A stretch of 64,000 bases of DNA from Streptomyces sp. NBC_01463. GTDB taxonomy: Bacteria > Actinomycetota > Actinomycetes > Streptomycetales > Streptomycetaceae. Of this stretch, positions 15,263 through 23,706 are shown in pieces (position 1 is the stretch's first letter; each line of letters starts with the position of its first letter). The translations under genes and the position numbers were made by a program. The DNA is taken from the NCBI GenBank assembly GCA_036227345.1, contig CP109468.1:2232001-2296000 (forward strand), given 5' to 3'. The notes under the pieces were generated by a model. It was not told the DNA's origin. It made no database searches and saw only the letters and a program-made list of their open reading frames with translations.

Positions 15263-15490
15263 GGCCCCATTGTCTTCCTGAAACCGGCCGTCCTCACCGG
15301 CGCCGGTGGCGGCCCATGCGGCAGCCACTGTCGAAACTACCCCGTGAATTTCACGCATATCGGGCGCGGGGTGCGGCTGAGGTCCGTATTGACGTAATTC
15401 TGATGCCCCGCCGCAGGGAGGAGTCCGCCGCCCCCGAGGAGGAAAGAGTCCGCCCCCGGCCGGGGGCGCTCCGGCCGGGGGCGGGCGGCG

Positions 15491-16225
15491 TCAGTGCTCG
15501 ATGATGTGGCCGTCGCTGAGCTCCAGCACCCGGTCCGCGAGGCCGAGCAGCTGGGCGTCATGGGTGGCGACGAGGGCGGTGACGCCCTCGCTGCGCACGA
15601 CGGCGCGCAGCAGCTCCATCACCGCGAGGCCGGTCTCCGCGTCGAGCTGTCCGGTCGGCTCGTCGGCGATCAGCAGGGCGGGCCGGTTGGCGAGGGCGCG
15701 GGCGATCGCGACGCGCTGCTGCTGGCCGCCGGAGAGCTCGCCGGGGCGCTGGGCGGCGTGGTCGGCGAGACCGACCAGGGAGAGCAGCAGCGACACCCGC
15801 TCCTCGCGCTCGCGCGGATCGGCCTTGCGCAGCCGCAGGGGTACGCCGACGTTCTCCGCCGCCGTCAGGATCGGGATCAGGCCGAACGACTGGAAGATGA
15901 AGCCGATCCGGTCGCGGCGCAGCTCCAGCAGCCCCTTCTCGCCGAGCGAGGCGAGGTCGGTGCCGTCCACGGTGATCCGGCCGCTGTCGGGGGTGTCGAG
16001 TCCGCCGACCAGGTTGAGCAGGGTCGTCTTGCCGGAGCCGGACCGGCCCTTCAGCGCGACGAGCTCCCCGCGCGGCACTTCGAGGGACACACCGCGCAGC
16101 GCGTGCACGGCGCCGGCGCCGGTGCCGTACGAACGGTGCAGGTCCTCGATACGGACCATCGGCCGTTCGGCCACGGTCGTACCGCTCTCCCCGTCGGCGC
16201 CCGTGGCGGCGGTGCTCTCGGTCAT
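15491..16225 (-). CDS. orphan LolD/MacB-type ABC transporter ATPase inside the kdp locus
   Basis: ATPase of 244 residues. Walker A GRSGSGKT is at 60-67, the signature LSGGQQQRVAIARAL at about 165, and Walker B LLIADEPTG at about 188, followed by the switch His in VATHD. The sequence type is that of LolD/MacB/FtsE, which pair with FtsX-like permeases, yet no permease gene is next to it. The start at 16225 has GGGGAG 7 bases upstream. Gaps of 111 bases to kdpC and 228 bases to kdpD suggest its own transcript or a late insertion into the operon. A role in K+ transport is not established. Confidence 0.88.
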   Translation of the reverse strand: MTESTAATGADGESGTTVAERPMVRIEDLHRSYGTGAGAVHALRGVSLEVPRGELVALKGRSGSGKTTLLNLVGGLDTPDSGRITVDGTDLASLGEKGLLELRRDRIGFIFQSFGLIPILTAAENVGVPLRLRKADPREREERVSLLLSLVGLADHAAQRPGELSGGQQQRVAIARALANRPALLIADEPTGQLDAETGLAVMELLRAVVRSEGVTALVATHDAQLLGLADRVLELSDGHIIEH

Positions 16226-16336
16226 GTCGCTCCCCGTAGGTCCTTCGTCCTGTCGGCCGCCAGTATGTCCATGCGGCCGAGGACCGGGCAATGCCCGGGT
16301 CCGGCCGTGGCGGCCTGACCCGGGCATTCGGTGCGT

Positions 16337-17014
16337 TCAGCGCGTTCCGGCGTCGTTCACCAGGTCCTTGAGAGCGATGTTGAGCTGGAGGACGTTGACG
16401 CGGGGCTCGCCGACGAAGCCGAGGATGCGGCCGTCGGTGTGCCGGCCGACGAGCTTGCGGACCTGTGCGGCGTCGAGGTGGTTGCGTGCGGCGACGCGGT
16501 TGACCTGGAGGCCGGCGTAGGCCGGGGAGATGTCGGGGTCGAGGCCGGAGCCGGAGGAGGTGACGGCGTCGGCGGGGACCTGGGACGGGCTGACGGGGTG
16601 GCCGGGGACGGAGTTGTCCTTGACGACGGCGGCCTTGGCGGCGGTGACCCAGTCGATGAGTTCCTTGTTGTCGCCGGAGCGGTTGGTGGCCCCGGAGAGG
16701 ATCAGCTCGTACTGGGTGTTGACGCTGCTGGTGCCGAGGCCGTTGGAGGGGCGGGGCTGGAACCACCTGAGGTCGGGGTCCGGGGTCTCCTGGCCCTTCT
16801 TGAGGGGGAGGTCGTAGCGCTGGCCGATGAGCGAGGAGCCGACGACCTTGCCGTCCGAGGTGATCTCGGAGCCGTTGGCGCGGCCGGGCATGAGGCCCTG
16901 GGCGACGCCGGTGACGGCGAGCGGGTAGACGACGCCGCAGACCAGGGTGAGGACGAGGAGGGCGCGCAGTCCTGCCCAGAGCAGGCGGGCGGAGCTTCCT
17001 ACGGTGTTGTTCAT
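16337..17014 (-). CDS. kdpC: KdpC subunit of the K+-transporting ATPase
   Basis: Protein of 225 residues with one N-terminal membrane helix (about 13-33) and a periplasm-side domain containing the family segments GSSLIGQ, FQPRPS, PVSPSQVPADAVTSSGSGLDPDISP and VNVLQLN. KdpC stabilises the KdpFABC complex and may assist K+ loading. It begins 6 bases after the kdpB stop. Confidence 0.95.
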   Translation of the reverse strand: MNNTVGSSARLLWAGLRALLVLTLVCGVVYPLAVTGVAQGLMPGRANGSEITSDGKVVGSSLIGQRYDLPLKKGQETPDPDLRWFQPRPSNGLGTSSVNTQYELILSGATNRSGDNKELIDWVTAAKAAVVKDNSVPGHPVSPSQVPADAVTSSGSGLDPDISPAYAGLQVNRVAARNHLDAAQVRKLVGRHTDGRILGFVGEPRVNVLQLNIALKDLVNDAGTR

Positions 17015-17020
17015 GGCAGG

Positions 17021-19117
17021 TCAGCCGATTCCGGGGATGAGGGAGATGATCAGGTCGATGATCTTGATGCCTGCGAACGGGGCGATCAGGCCGCCGAGTC
17101 CGTAGATCCCGAGGTTGCGCCGGAGCATGGAGTCGGCGCCGCTGGGGCGGTAGCGGACGCCCTTGAGGGCGAGCGGGACCAGCGCGACGATGATCAGTGC
17201 GTTGAAGACGACGGCGGACAGGATCGCGGACCGGGGTGAGGAGAGGTCCATGATGTTGAGCTTGTCCAGGCCCGGGTAGACCACGGCGAACATCGCGGGG
17301 ATGATCGCGAAGTACTTCGCGACGTCGTTGGCGATGGAGAACGTGGTGAGGGCGCCGCGGGTGATCAGGAGCTGTTTGCCGATCTCGACGATCTCGATCA
17401 GCTTGGTCGGGTTGGAGTCCAGGTCCACCATGTTCCCGGCCTCCTTGGCGGCCGAGGTCCCGGTGTTCATGGCGACGCCGACATCGGCCTGGGCGAGCGC
17501 GGGGGCGTCGTTCGTACCGTCGCCGGTCATCGCGACGAGTTTGCCGCCGGCCTGCTCCCGCTTGATGAGGGCCATCTTGTCCTCTGGGGTGGCCTCGGCG
17601 AGGAAGTCGTCGACGCCGGCCTCCTCGGCGATGGCCTTCGCGGTCAGCGGGTTGTCGCCGGTGATCATGACGGTGCGGATGCCCATCCGGCGCAGCTCGT
17701 CGAAGCGCTCGCGCATGCCCTCCTTGACCACGTCCTTGAGGTGGATGACACCCAGGACCCGGGCCCCGTCCGCATCCTCCAGCGCCACCAGCAGCGGGGT
17801 GCCGCCGGCCTGCGCGATGCGGTCGGTGAGTGCCTGCGCGTCGGCCGAGACGCTGCCGCCCCGCTCCTTCACCCAGGCGACGACCGATCCGGTCGCGCCC
17901 TTGCGGACCCTGCGCCCCTCGACGTCCACACCCGACATCCGGGTCTGGGCGGTGAAGGCGACCCACTCGGCCGCGGACAGTTCGCCCTGGTGGCGTTCGC
18001 GCAGCCCGTACTTCTCCTTGGCGAGGACGACGACGGACCGTCCCTCGGGGGTCTCGTCGGCCAGCGAGGAGAGCTGCGCGGCGTCCGCGAGTTCCGCTTC
18101 GGTCGTGCCCCTGACGGGGAGGAACTCGGCGGCCTGGCGGTTGCCGAGGGTGATGGTGCCGGTCTTGTCGAGGAGCAGCGTCGAGACGTCGCCCGCGGCT
18201 TCGACGGCCCGCCCGGACATGGCGAGCACGTTGCGCTGCACGAGCCGGTCCATGCCCGCGATGCCGATCGCGGAGAGGAGTGCACCGATGGTGGTCGGGA
18301 TCAGGCAGACCAGGAGCGCGGTCAGCACGATCATGGACTGCTCGCTGCCCGCGTAGATCGCGAACGGCTGCAGGGTGACGACGGCGAGCAGGAACACGAC
18401 GGTGAGCGACGCCAGCAGGATGTTCAGCGCGATCTCGTTGGGTGTCTTCTGCCGCGCGGCGCCCTCGACCAGGGCGATCATCCGGTCGATGAACGTCTCA
18501 CCGGGCTTGGTGGTGATCTTGACGACGATCCGGTCGGAGAGCACCTTCGTACCCCCGGTGACCGCGCTGCGGTCACCGCCGGACTCCCGGATCACCGGCG
18601 CCGATTCGCCGGTGATCGCGGACTCGTCGACGCTGGCGACGCCCTCGACGACGTCTCCGTCACCCGGGATGATGTCACCGGCCTCGCAGACCACGAGATC
18701 ACCGATGCGCAGCTCCGCGCCCGGCACCCGCTCCTCGTGCGTGCCGGTGATCCGGCGGGCGATGGTGTCGGTCTTGGCCTTGCGCAGGGTGTCGGCCTGC
18801 GCCTTGCCGCGGCCCTCGGCGACCGCCTCCGCCAGGTTGGCGAAGATCGTCGTGAGCCACAGCCAGACCGTGATGGCCCAGCCGAACCAGTCCGTCGGGT
18901 CCAGTACGGCGAGCACGGTGGTGAGCACCGAACCGACCAGCACGACGAACATCACCGGGGACTTGACCATGGTCCGGGGGTCGAGCTTGCGCAGCGCGTC
19001 GGGGAACGAGGCGATCAGCATGCCGGGGTCGAACAGGCCGGCGCCGACGCGCCCTTCGGGACCGGGGCCGGCCGGAGCGTCCTGGTGCGGTGCGCGGGCC
19101 GGGGTGACTGTGGACAT
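17021..19117 (-). CDS. kdpB: KdpB, P-type ATPase catalytic subunit
   Basis: P1A-type ATPase of 698 residues. The phosphorylation loop is [10 protein letters not shown], the actuator motif is TGES (the Ser/Thr site that inhibits the E. coli pump when phosphorylated), and [18 protein letters not shown] is the hinge. About seven membrane helices are visible. It hydrolyses ATP to drive K+ through KdpA. The start at 19117 ([11 protein letters not shown]) has an AGAGGA site 5 bases upstream; an alternative ATG at 19147 overlaps the kdpA stop (ATGA) and would be translationally coupled, adding ten residues. Confidence 0.95.
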   Translation of the reverse strand: MSTVTPARAPHQDAPAGPGPEGRVGAGLFDPGMLIASFPDALRKLDPRTMVKSPVMFVVLVGSVLTTVLAVLDPTDWFGWAITVWLWLTTIFANLAEAVAEGRGKAQADTLRKAKTDTIARRITGTHEERVPGAELRIGDLVVCEAGDIIPGDGDVVEGVASVDESAITGESAPVIRESGGDRSAVTGGTKVLSDRIVVKITTKPGETFIDRMIALVEGAARQKTPNEIALNILLASLTVVFLLAVVTLQPFAIYAGSEQSMIVLTALLVCLIPTTIGALLSAIGIAGMDRLVQRNVLAMSGRAVEAAGDVSTLLLDKTGTITLGNRQAAEFLPVRGTTEAELADAAQLSSLADETPEGRSVVVLAKEKYGLRERHQGELSAAEWVAFTAQTRMSGVDVEGRRVRKGATGSVVAWVKERGGSVSADAQALTDRIAQAGGTPLLVALEDADGARVLGVIHLKDVVKEGMRERFDELRRMGIRTVMITGDNPLTAKAIAEEAGVDDFLAEATPEDKMALIKREQAGGKLVAMTGDGTNDAPALAQADVGVAMNTGTSAAKEAGNMVDLDSNPTKLIEIVEIGKQLLITRGALTTFSIANDVAKYFAIIPAMFAVVYPGLDKLNIMDLSSPRSAILSAVVFNALIIVALVPLALKGVRYRPSGADSMLRRNLGIYGLGGLIAPFAGIKIIDLIISLIPGIG

Positions 19118-19143
19118 CGAGTCCTCTTGCTTCGTACGGATGG

Positions 19144-20808
19144 TCATGACGCCAGCCCCTCGGCCAGCGGCCCCAGGGCGAGGGCCGGGAAGTAGGTCAG
19201 ACCGGCGATGATCATGATGGTGGCGACCAGCAGTCCGCTGAAGAGCGGTTTGTGGGTGCCGAGCGTGCCGGCGGTCGCGGGGACGGGCTTCTGCCCGGCG
19301 AGCGAGCCGGCCAGGGCCAGGACGAACACCATGGGCAGGAACCGGCCGAGCAGCATCGCGAGTCCGATCGTGGTGTTGAACCACTGCGTGTCCGCGTTGA
19401 GCCCGGCGAACGCCGAACCGTTGTTGTTGGCGCCCGAGGTGTAGGCGTACAGAATCTCCGAGAAGCCGTGCGCGCCCGTGTTCGTCATCGAGTGGGCGGG
19501 CGTCGGCAGAGCCATCGCGGCGGCCGCGAAGCAGAGCACCAGCGCCGGGGTGATCAGGATGTAGCAGGCGGCGAGCTTGATCTCGCGGGTGCCGATCTTC
19601 TTGCCGAGGTACTCGGGCGTGCGGCCGACCATCAGACCGGCGATGAACACCGCGATGACCGCCATGATCAGCATTCCGTAGAGTCCCGATCCGGTACCGC
19701 CGGGAGCGATCTCGCCCAGCTGCATGCCGAGCATCGTGATGCCGCCGCCGAGACCGGTGAACGAGGAGTGGAACGAGTTCACCGCACCGGTCGAGGTGAG
19801 CGTGGTGGCCACGGCGAAGATGGACGAGCCGCCGACGCCGAACCGGTTCTCCTTGCCCTCCATCGCCCCGCCCGCGATGTCGAACGCGGGCCCGTGGTGG
19901 GCGAATTCGGTCCACATCATCAGCGCGGTGAAGCCGAGCCAGATGACGCCCATCGTCGCGAGGATCGCGTACCCCTGCCTGAGCGAGCCGACCATGCGGC
20001 CGAAGGTGCGGGTCAGGGCGAACGGGATGACGAGGATCAGGAAGATCTCGAAGAGGTTCGACAGCCCGTTGGGGTTCTCGAACGGGTGGGCCGAGTTGGC
20101 GTTGAAGTACCCGCCGCCGTTGGTCCCCAGCTCCTTGATGACCTCCTGCGAGGCGACCGCGCCGCCGTTCCACTGCTGCGAGCCGCCCATGAACTGGCCG
20201 ACCTCGTGGATGCCGGAGAAGTTCTGGATCGCACCGGTCGCCACCAGCACCAGGGCCCCGATCACGGCGATCGGGATCAGGATCCGGACGGTGCCGCGCA
20301 CCAGGTCGGACCAGAAGTTGCCCAGTTCACCGGTGCGGGACCGGGCGAAGCCGCGGACGAGTGCCACCGCGACGGCGATGCCGACGGCGGCCGACACGAA
20401 GTTCTGCACCGCGAGGCCGCCGGTCTGCACGACGTGGCCCATGGCCTGTTCGCCGTAGTACGACTGCCAGTTGGTGTTCGCGACGAACGAGGCCGCCGTG
20501 TTGAACGCCTGGTCCGGATCGATCGAGGAGAAGCCGAGCGAGCCGGGCAGCGAGCCCTGGAGCCGCTGCAGCAGATACAGGAAGAGGACGCTCACCGCCG
20601 AGAAGGCGAGGACGCCGCGCAGATAGGCGGGCCAGCGCATCTGCGTGTTCGGGTCGGCGCCGATGGCCTTGTATATCCACTTCTCCACCCGCAGATGCCG
20701 GGGAGAGGAGTAGACGCCGGCCATGTAGTCACCGAGCGGGCGGTACGCCAGGCCGAGCGCCGCTACGAGCGCGAGGACCTGGAGCACGCCGGCGAGGACG
20801 GGGCTCAT
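19144..20808 (-). CDS. kdpA: KdpA, K+-binding and channel subunit
   Basis: Membrane protein of 554 residues with about ten helices and the four selectivity-filter-like segments of the SKT superfamily, for example [18 protein letters not shown] and [11 protein letters not shown]. It forms the K+ entry pore of KdpFABC. The stop overlaps the alternative kdpB ATG. It lies 7 bases after kdpF. Confidence 0.96.
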   Translation of the reverse strand: MSPVLAGVLQVLALVAALGLAYRPLGDYMAGVYSSPRHLRVEKWIYKAIGADPNTQMRWPAYLRGVLAFSAVSVLFLYLLQRLQGSLPGSLGFSSIDPDQAFNTAASFVANTNWQSYYGEQAMGHVVQTGGLAVQNFVSAAVGIAVAVALVRGFARSRTGELGNFWSDLVRGTVRILIPIAVIGALVLVATGAIQNFSGIHEVGQFMGGSQQWNGGAVASQEVIKELGTNGGGYFNANSAHPFENPNGLSNLFEIFLILVIPFALTRTFGRMVGSLRQGYAILATMGVIWLGFTALMMWTEFAHHGPAFDIAGGAMEGKENRFGVGGSSIFAVATTLTSTGAVNSFHSSFTGLGGGITMLGMQLGEIAPGGTGSGLYGMLIMAVIAVFIAGLMVGRTPEYLGKKIGTREIKLAACYILITPALVLCFAAAAMALPTPAHSMTNTGAHGFSEILYAYTSGANNNGSAFAGLNADTQWFNTTIGLAMLLGRFLPMVFVLALAGSLAGQKPVPATAGTLGTHKPLFSGLLVATIMIIAGLTYFPALALGPLAEGLAS

Positions 20809-20815
20809 ATCGGGC

Positions 20816-20905
20816 TCAGAACCTCTCCGGGTACAGAAGGGCGAGGACGAGATAGCCCAGCAGGGCGACGGCCACGACGAGGCCGGTCACGTTTTCGGCA
20901 GTCAC
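20816..20905 (-). CDS. kdpF: KdpF small subunit
   Basis: Peptide of 29 residues with one membrane helix (about 5-25), ending in the family-typical LLYPERF. It stabilises the KdpABC complex in E. coli. The start is a GTG at 20905 that overlaps the stop of a second micropeptide upstream by four bases (GTGA), so the two are translated together. Confidence 0.9.
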   Translation of the reverse strand: MTAENVTGLVVAVALLGYLVLALLYPERF

Positions 20906-20985
20906 AGCTTCGCCACCCCCTTGGCAATGAGTGCCACCAGCGCGAAGACCGCGATCGTGGTGACGACGAAGGCCATGTCGGCCAT
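20902..20985 (-). CDS. novel 27-residue membrane micropeptide at the head of the kdp operon
   Basis: Unannotated-looking small gene: one hydrophobic helix (about residues 5-21) bounded by acidic MADM at the N-terminus and basic AKGVAKL at the C-terminus. It has the best ribosome site of the operon (AGGAG, 6 bases before the ATG at 20985) and its stop overlaps the kdpF GTG start. By analogy with KdpF it may be a second accessory helix of the pump, or a leader peptide. Family not recognised. Confidence 0.7.
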   Translation of the reverse strand: MADMAFVVTTIAVFALVALIAKGVAKL

Positions 20986-21111
20986 CGGATGCTCCTGGAT
21001 GAGGTGCGGATTTCTCGGACCTCTTGAGCAAACCCCTCGCCGACGCCGCTGTGACCTGCGTTGATGTCTTCCTTACGGGGACGGGCACCGCCTTGACGGC
21101 GCCTGTACGTG

Positions 21112-21133
21112 CCCGATACGCGCCCCATACGCG
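21112..21133 (-). promoter_or_regulatory. tandem 11-base repeats upstream of kdp (candidate KdpE sites)
   Basis: CCCGATACGCG (21112-21122) and CCCCATACGCG (21123-21133) are adjacent and in the same orientation, about 130-150 bases before the kdp micropeptide start. Tandem direct repeats are the usual target of OmpR-type regulators such as KdpE; the link is inference. Confidence 0.4.
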
Positions 21134-21165
21134 CCGTCGCGCCCCACTCCCCCGGGACGCAGAGA

Positions 21166-21209
21166 GGCCGGTGGCCCGTACCCCTGCGAAGGGGTACGGG
21201 CCACCGGCC
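21166..21209 (-). terminator. terminator after the DUF3710 gene
   Basis: A 19-base perfect stem (21166-21184 with 21191-21209) and a 6-base loop (TGCGAA) follow the DUF3710 stop at 21228 and insulate it from the kdp promoter. Confidence 0.85.
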
Positions 21210-21227
21210 GTTGTGTGCGGGGTGCGG

Positions 21228-22001
21228 TCAGCGCACCTCGGTGATCTCGGGGCCGCGCTGGAGGCCCGCCATGCCACCGGAGAACTTCGAGCCCTCCTGC
21301 TCCTCCTGCTGGACGCCCTCGGGGACCATCTGGGCGTCGTTGGGGAGCTTCAGGACGATCGGGTCGCGCGGGGCCATCGGGCCGTCGCCGCGGACCACCA
21401 CGGTGTCACGGAAGACCGTCTCCAGGAGCCCGGCGGCCTCCGGCTGCACGGCGCCCTGACCGGAGATCACTCCGCGCAGGAACCAGCGCGGGCCGTCGAT
21501 GCCGACGAAGCGCACCAGCTGCACGCCGTTCGCCCCGTCGGGCAGCTGTACGGGGACCTGCGCGCGCAGCTCCCAGCCCAGCGGACCCTCGATCTCGTCG
21601 ATGATGCCGCCCTGCTGGGTGATACCGGAGGCGATCTCCTCGCGGACCTCGCCCCAGATGCCCTCCTTCTTGGGGGCGGCGAAGGCCTGCAGCTGGATCG
21701 CGCTGTCGCGCAGCACGACGGTGGCCGCGACGATCGCGTCACCGGCGACCTCTACGCGCAGCTCCATGCCCTCGACACCGGGCACGAAGATGCCGCCCAG
21801 GTCGACCCGGCCCTCGCCGGGCTGGGACACCTCTTCGATGTCCCACGGGCCGTCCGGCCGCGGCGCGGGCGGAAGGTTCGTCCGACGCGATCCGCTCCCG
21901 GCGGCATCGGCGTCATCGAGCTCGTCGACGACCTGCTCGGCCTCGCGCGCTTCGTCCGCCGTGTCCTCGGCGGAACCACTGTTCTTGCGACGTCCGAACA
22001 C
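21228..22001 (-). CDS. DUF3710 domain protein
   Basis: Cytosolic protein of 257 residues of the actinobacterial DUF3710 family. A charged, low-complexity N-terminus (FGRRKNSGSAED ... to about 55) is followed by a beta-rich domain (about 65-225) and a Gln/Glu-rich tail. Function unknown; in actinobacteria the gene regularly follows dut. The GTG at 22001 has AAGGA upstream and lies 1 base from the dut stop. Confidence 0.86.
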   Translation of the reverse strand: MFGRRKNSGSAEDTADEAREAEQVVDELDDADAAGSGSRRTNLPPAPRPDGPWDIEEVSQPGEGRVDLGGIFVPGVEGMELRVEVAGDAIVAATVVLRDSAIQLQAFAAPKKEGIWGEVREEIASGITQQGGIIDEIEGPLGWELRAQVPVQLPDGANGVQLVRFVGIDGPRWFLRGVISGQGAVQPEAAGLLETVFRDTVVVRGDGPMAPRDPIVLKLPNDAQMVPEGVQQEEQEGSKFSGGMAGLQRGPEITEVR

Positions 22002-22002
22002 G

Positions 22003-22539
22003 TCACTGTCCTTCCCGGTCGGATTCGACCGAAGCGTAGCTGTTCCCGCCCTGGGGAACCCCGCCCCGGACGCCATCAACATCAACGGCGGCATGACCGC
22101 CGGTGGACCCGAAGCCCCCTTCGGCCCGCGCCGAACCGGGAAGCTCCGACACTTCGTGGAAGCGCACCTTCTCGACCTGCTGCACGACCAGTTGGGCAAT
22201 CCGGTCGAACCGCTCGAACCGCACGGACTCGCGCGGGTCGAGATTGATGACGATCACCTTGATCTCTCCACGGTACCCGGCATCCACCGTCCCCGGGGCA
22301 TTCACGAGGGCGACTCCGCAGCGTGCGGCGAGACCGGAGCGGGGGTGCACGAACGCGGCGTACCCGTCCGGCAGGGCGATCGAAACCCCGGTCGGCAGCA
22401 CGGCCCGCTCACCCGGTGCGAGTTCGGCGGCCTCGGTGGTGACCAGATCGGCCCCGGCGTCGCCGGGGTGCCCGTACGCCGGGACCGGCACCTCGGGGTC
22501 GACCCGGCGGATCAGCACGTCGACGGGGTGGCGCGTCAC
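22003..22539 (-). CDS. dut: deoxyuridine 5'-triphosphate nucleotidohydrolase (dUTPase)
   Basis: Trimeric dUTPase of 178 residues, converting dUTP to dUMP and pyrophosphate. The five motifs are visible: HPGDAGADL (I), HPRSGLAAR (II), GTVDAGYRGEI (III), RFDRIAQLVV (IV) and a C-terminal GFGSTGG (V) that closes over the active site. A Ser/Val-rich 30-residue tail follows. The ATG overlaps the thioesterase stop by four bases. Confidence 0.96.
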   Translation of the reverse strand: MTRHPVDVLIRRVDPEVPVPAYGHPGDAGADLVTTEAAELAPGERAVLPTGVSIALPDGYAAFVHPRSGLAARCGVALVNAPGTVDAGYRGEIKVIVINLDPRESVRFERFDRIAQLVVQQVEKVRFHEVSELPGSARAEGGFGSTGGHAAVDVDGVRGGVPQGGNSYASVESDREGQ

Positions 22540-23120
22540 GGGTTCACCTCGAAGGCACGGGCCCGCTTGACCTGGTCGGGGTCGGCCATCGCGGCCTGGA
22601 TCTCGGCCGGGCGGCCGTTGTCGATGAAGTGATCGACCTTGACCTCGATGAACAGGGCCTCGGCCCGGACCGCCACGGGCCCGTCCGGGCCGCCGATCCG
22701 GCCGGTCGCCCGGGAGTAGATCTTCCGGCCGTGCACGGCGGTGATCTCCGCGTCGAGGTGCAGCACGGTGTCGACCGGTACGGGGCGGACGAAGTCGGTC
22801 TCCAGCCGTCCGGTCACCGCGATCACCCGCAGCAGCCAGTTCAGCGAGCCGAGCGTCTCGTCCAGCGCGCTGGCCAGTACGCCGCCGTGGGCGAGGCCGG
22901 GGGCGCCCTGGTGGGCGGCCTGCACGGTGAACTCGGCGGTGACGCCGACCCCCTCGCCGGCCCGCGCCTGGAGGTGCAGCCCGTGCGGCTGTCCGTCGCC
23001 GCAGCCGAAACAGTGTTCGTAGTGCGCGCCGAGCAGTTCGCCGGGTGCCGGGGCGTCGGGATGCCGGACCGGTTTCACCGCGTCGGCGGGGGGCGTCAGA
23101 GCCGCAGATGTTCCACTCAC
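22536..23120 (-). CDS. PaaI-family hot-dog-fold thioesterase
   Basis: Thioesterase-like protein of 194 residues. The hot-dog domain (about 65-170) has HGGVLASALDETLG, where the Gly-Gly and Asp/Glu fit PaaI-type acyl-CoA thioesterases. The HCFGCGDGQPHGLHL segment (around 50-60) adds a Cys pair. The substrate is unknown. I chose the GTG at 23120 because a TAAGGT -10 element lies 8 bases upstream, consistent with a leaderless mRNA. It is the first gene of the thioesterase-dut-DUF3710 operon. Confidence 0.82.
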   Translation of the reverse strand: MSGTSAALTPPADAVKPVRHPDAPAPGELLGAHYEHCFGCGDGQPHGLHLQARAGEGVGVTAEFTVQAAHQGAPGLAHGGVLASALDETLGSLNWLLRVIAVTGRLETDFVRPVPVDTVLHLDAEITAVHGRKIYSRATGRIGGPDGPVAVRAEALFIEVKVDHFIDNGRPAEIQAAMADPDQVKRARAFEVNP

Positions 23121-23128
23121 AGGCGCAG

Positions 23129-23134
23129 ACCTTA
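23129..23134 (-). promoter_or_regulatory. leaderless -10 element (TAAGGT) of the thioesterase-dut operon
   Basis: TAAGGT on the minus strand lies 8 bases before the GTG at 23120. No Shine-Dalgarno is seen. Confidence 0.45.
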
Positions 23135-23178
23135 CCCGCGCGGGTACCCGCAGGTCGCGCCGTGCCAAGCTTGGGTTC

Positions 23179-23640
23179 ATGCAGCCTTCCACCCCGCCGT
23201 TCGACGAACGTCTCACCGCGCCCCGTTCGTGGTGGCTCATCGCCACCCTGGTCGGCATCGCGTGCGCGCTGATGCTGCTGCCACTGGGCACCCTGCCCCT
23301 GCTCGCCGGTCTCGCGGGCGGCACCGCCCTGTCGGCGGTGGCGGTCAGTTCGTACGGCTCCGCCCGGATCCGGGTGGTGGCCGGCGCCCTGGTCGCGGGG
23401 GACGCGCGGATCCCCGTATCGGCGCTCGGCGAGGCCGAGGTGCTGGACGCCGAGGAGGCGCGCGCCTGGCGCTCGTACAAGGCGGACACCCGGGCCTTCA
23501 TGCTGCTGCGCAGCTACATCCCCACGGCAGTGCGGGTGGAGATCACGGACCCGCAGGACCCGACTCCGTACGTCTACCTGTCGACGCGTGAGCCGGAGGC
23601 ACTGGTGGCGGCCCTGAAGGCGGCGGTCCCGGCCGGCTGA
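23179..23640 (+). CDS. DUF3093 membrane protein
   Basis: Protein of 153 residues with two adjacent membrane helices (about 17-35 and 37-55, GC-rich Leu/Ala) followed by a PH-like beta domain (about 60-145) with the SALGEAEVLDAEEARAW and ADTRAFMLLRSY segments. It is the DUF3093 family, conserved beside dut in actinobacteria; function unknown. It diverges from the thioesterase gene. Confidence 0.88.
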   Translation: MQPSTPPFDERLTAPRSWWLIATLVGIACALMLLPLGTLPLLAGLAGGTALSAVAVSSYGSARIRVVAGALVAGDARIPVSALGEAEVLDAEEARAWRSYKADTRAFMLLRSYIPTAVRVEITDPQDPTPYVYLSTREPEALVAALKAAVPAG

Positions 23641-23706
23641 TCCCGGGAGCCCTGCCGGTCTCCTCCCACGGCCTCGGCGGGTGCTGTACGGCCGCCGGAG
23701 CGGGTC

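Noticed and set aside
17021..20173. single 1050-residue kdpB frame
   Set aside because: The extension runs through kdpA in another frame; the true start is at 19117 or 19147.
20986..21165. ydaO riboswitch upstream of kdp
   Set aside because: The hallmark CCGAACCCGTCAGCTAACC and the GGGGTGAAT core are absent.
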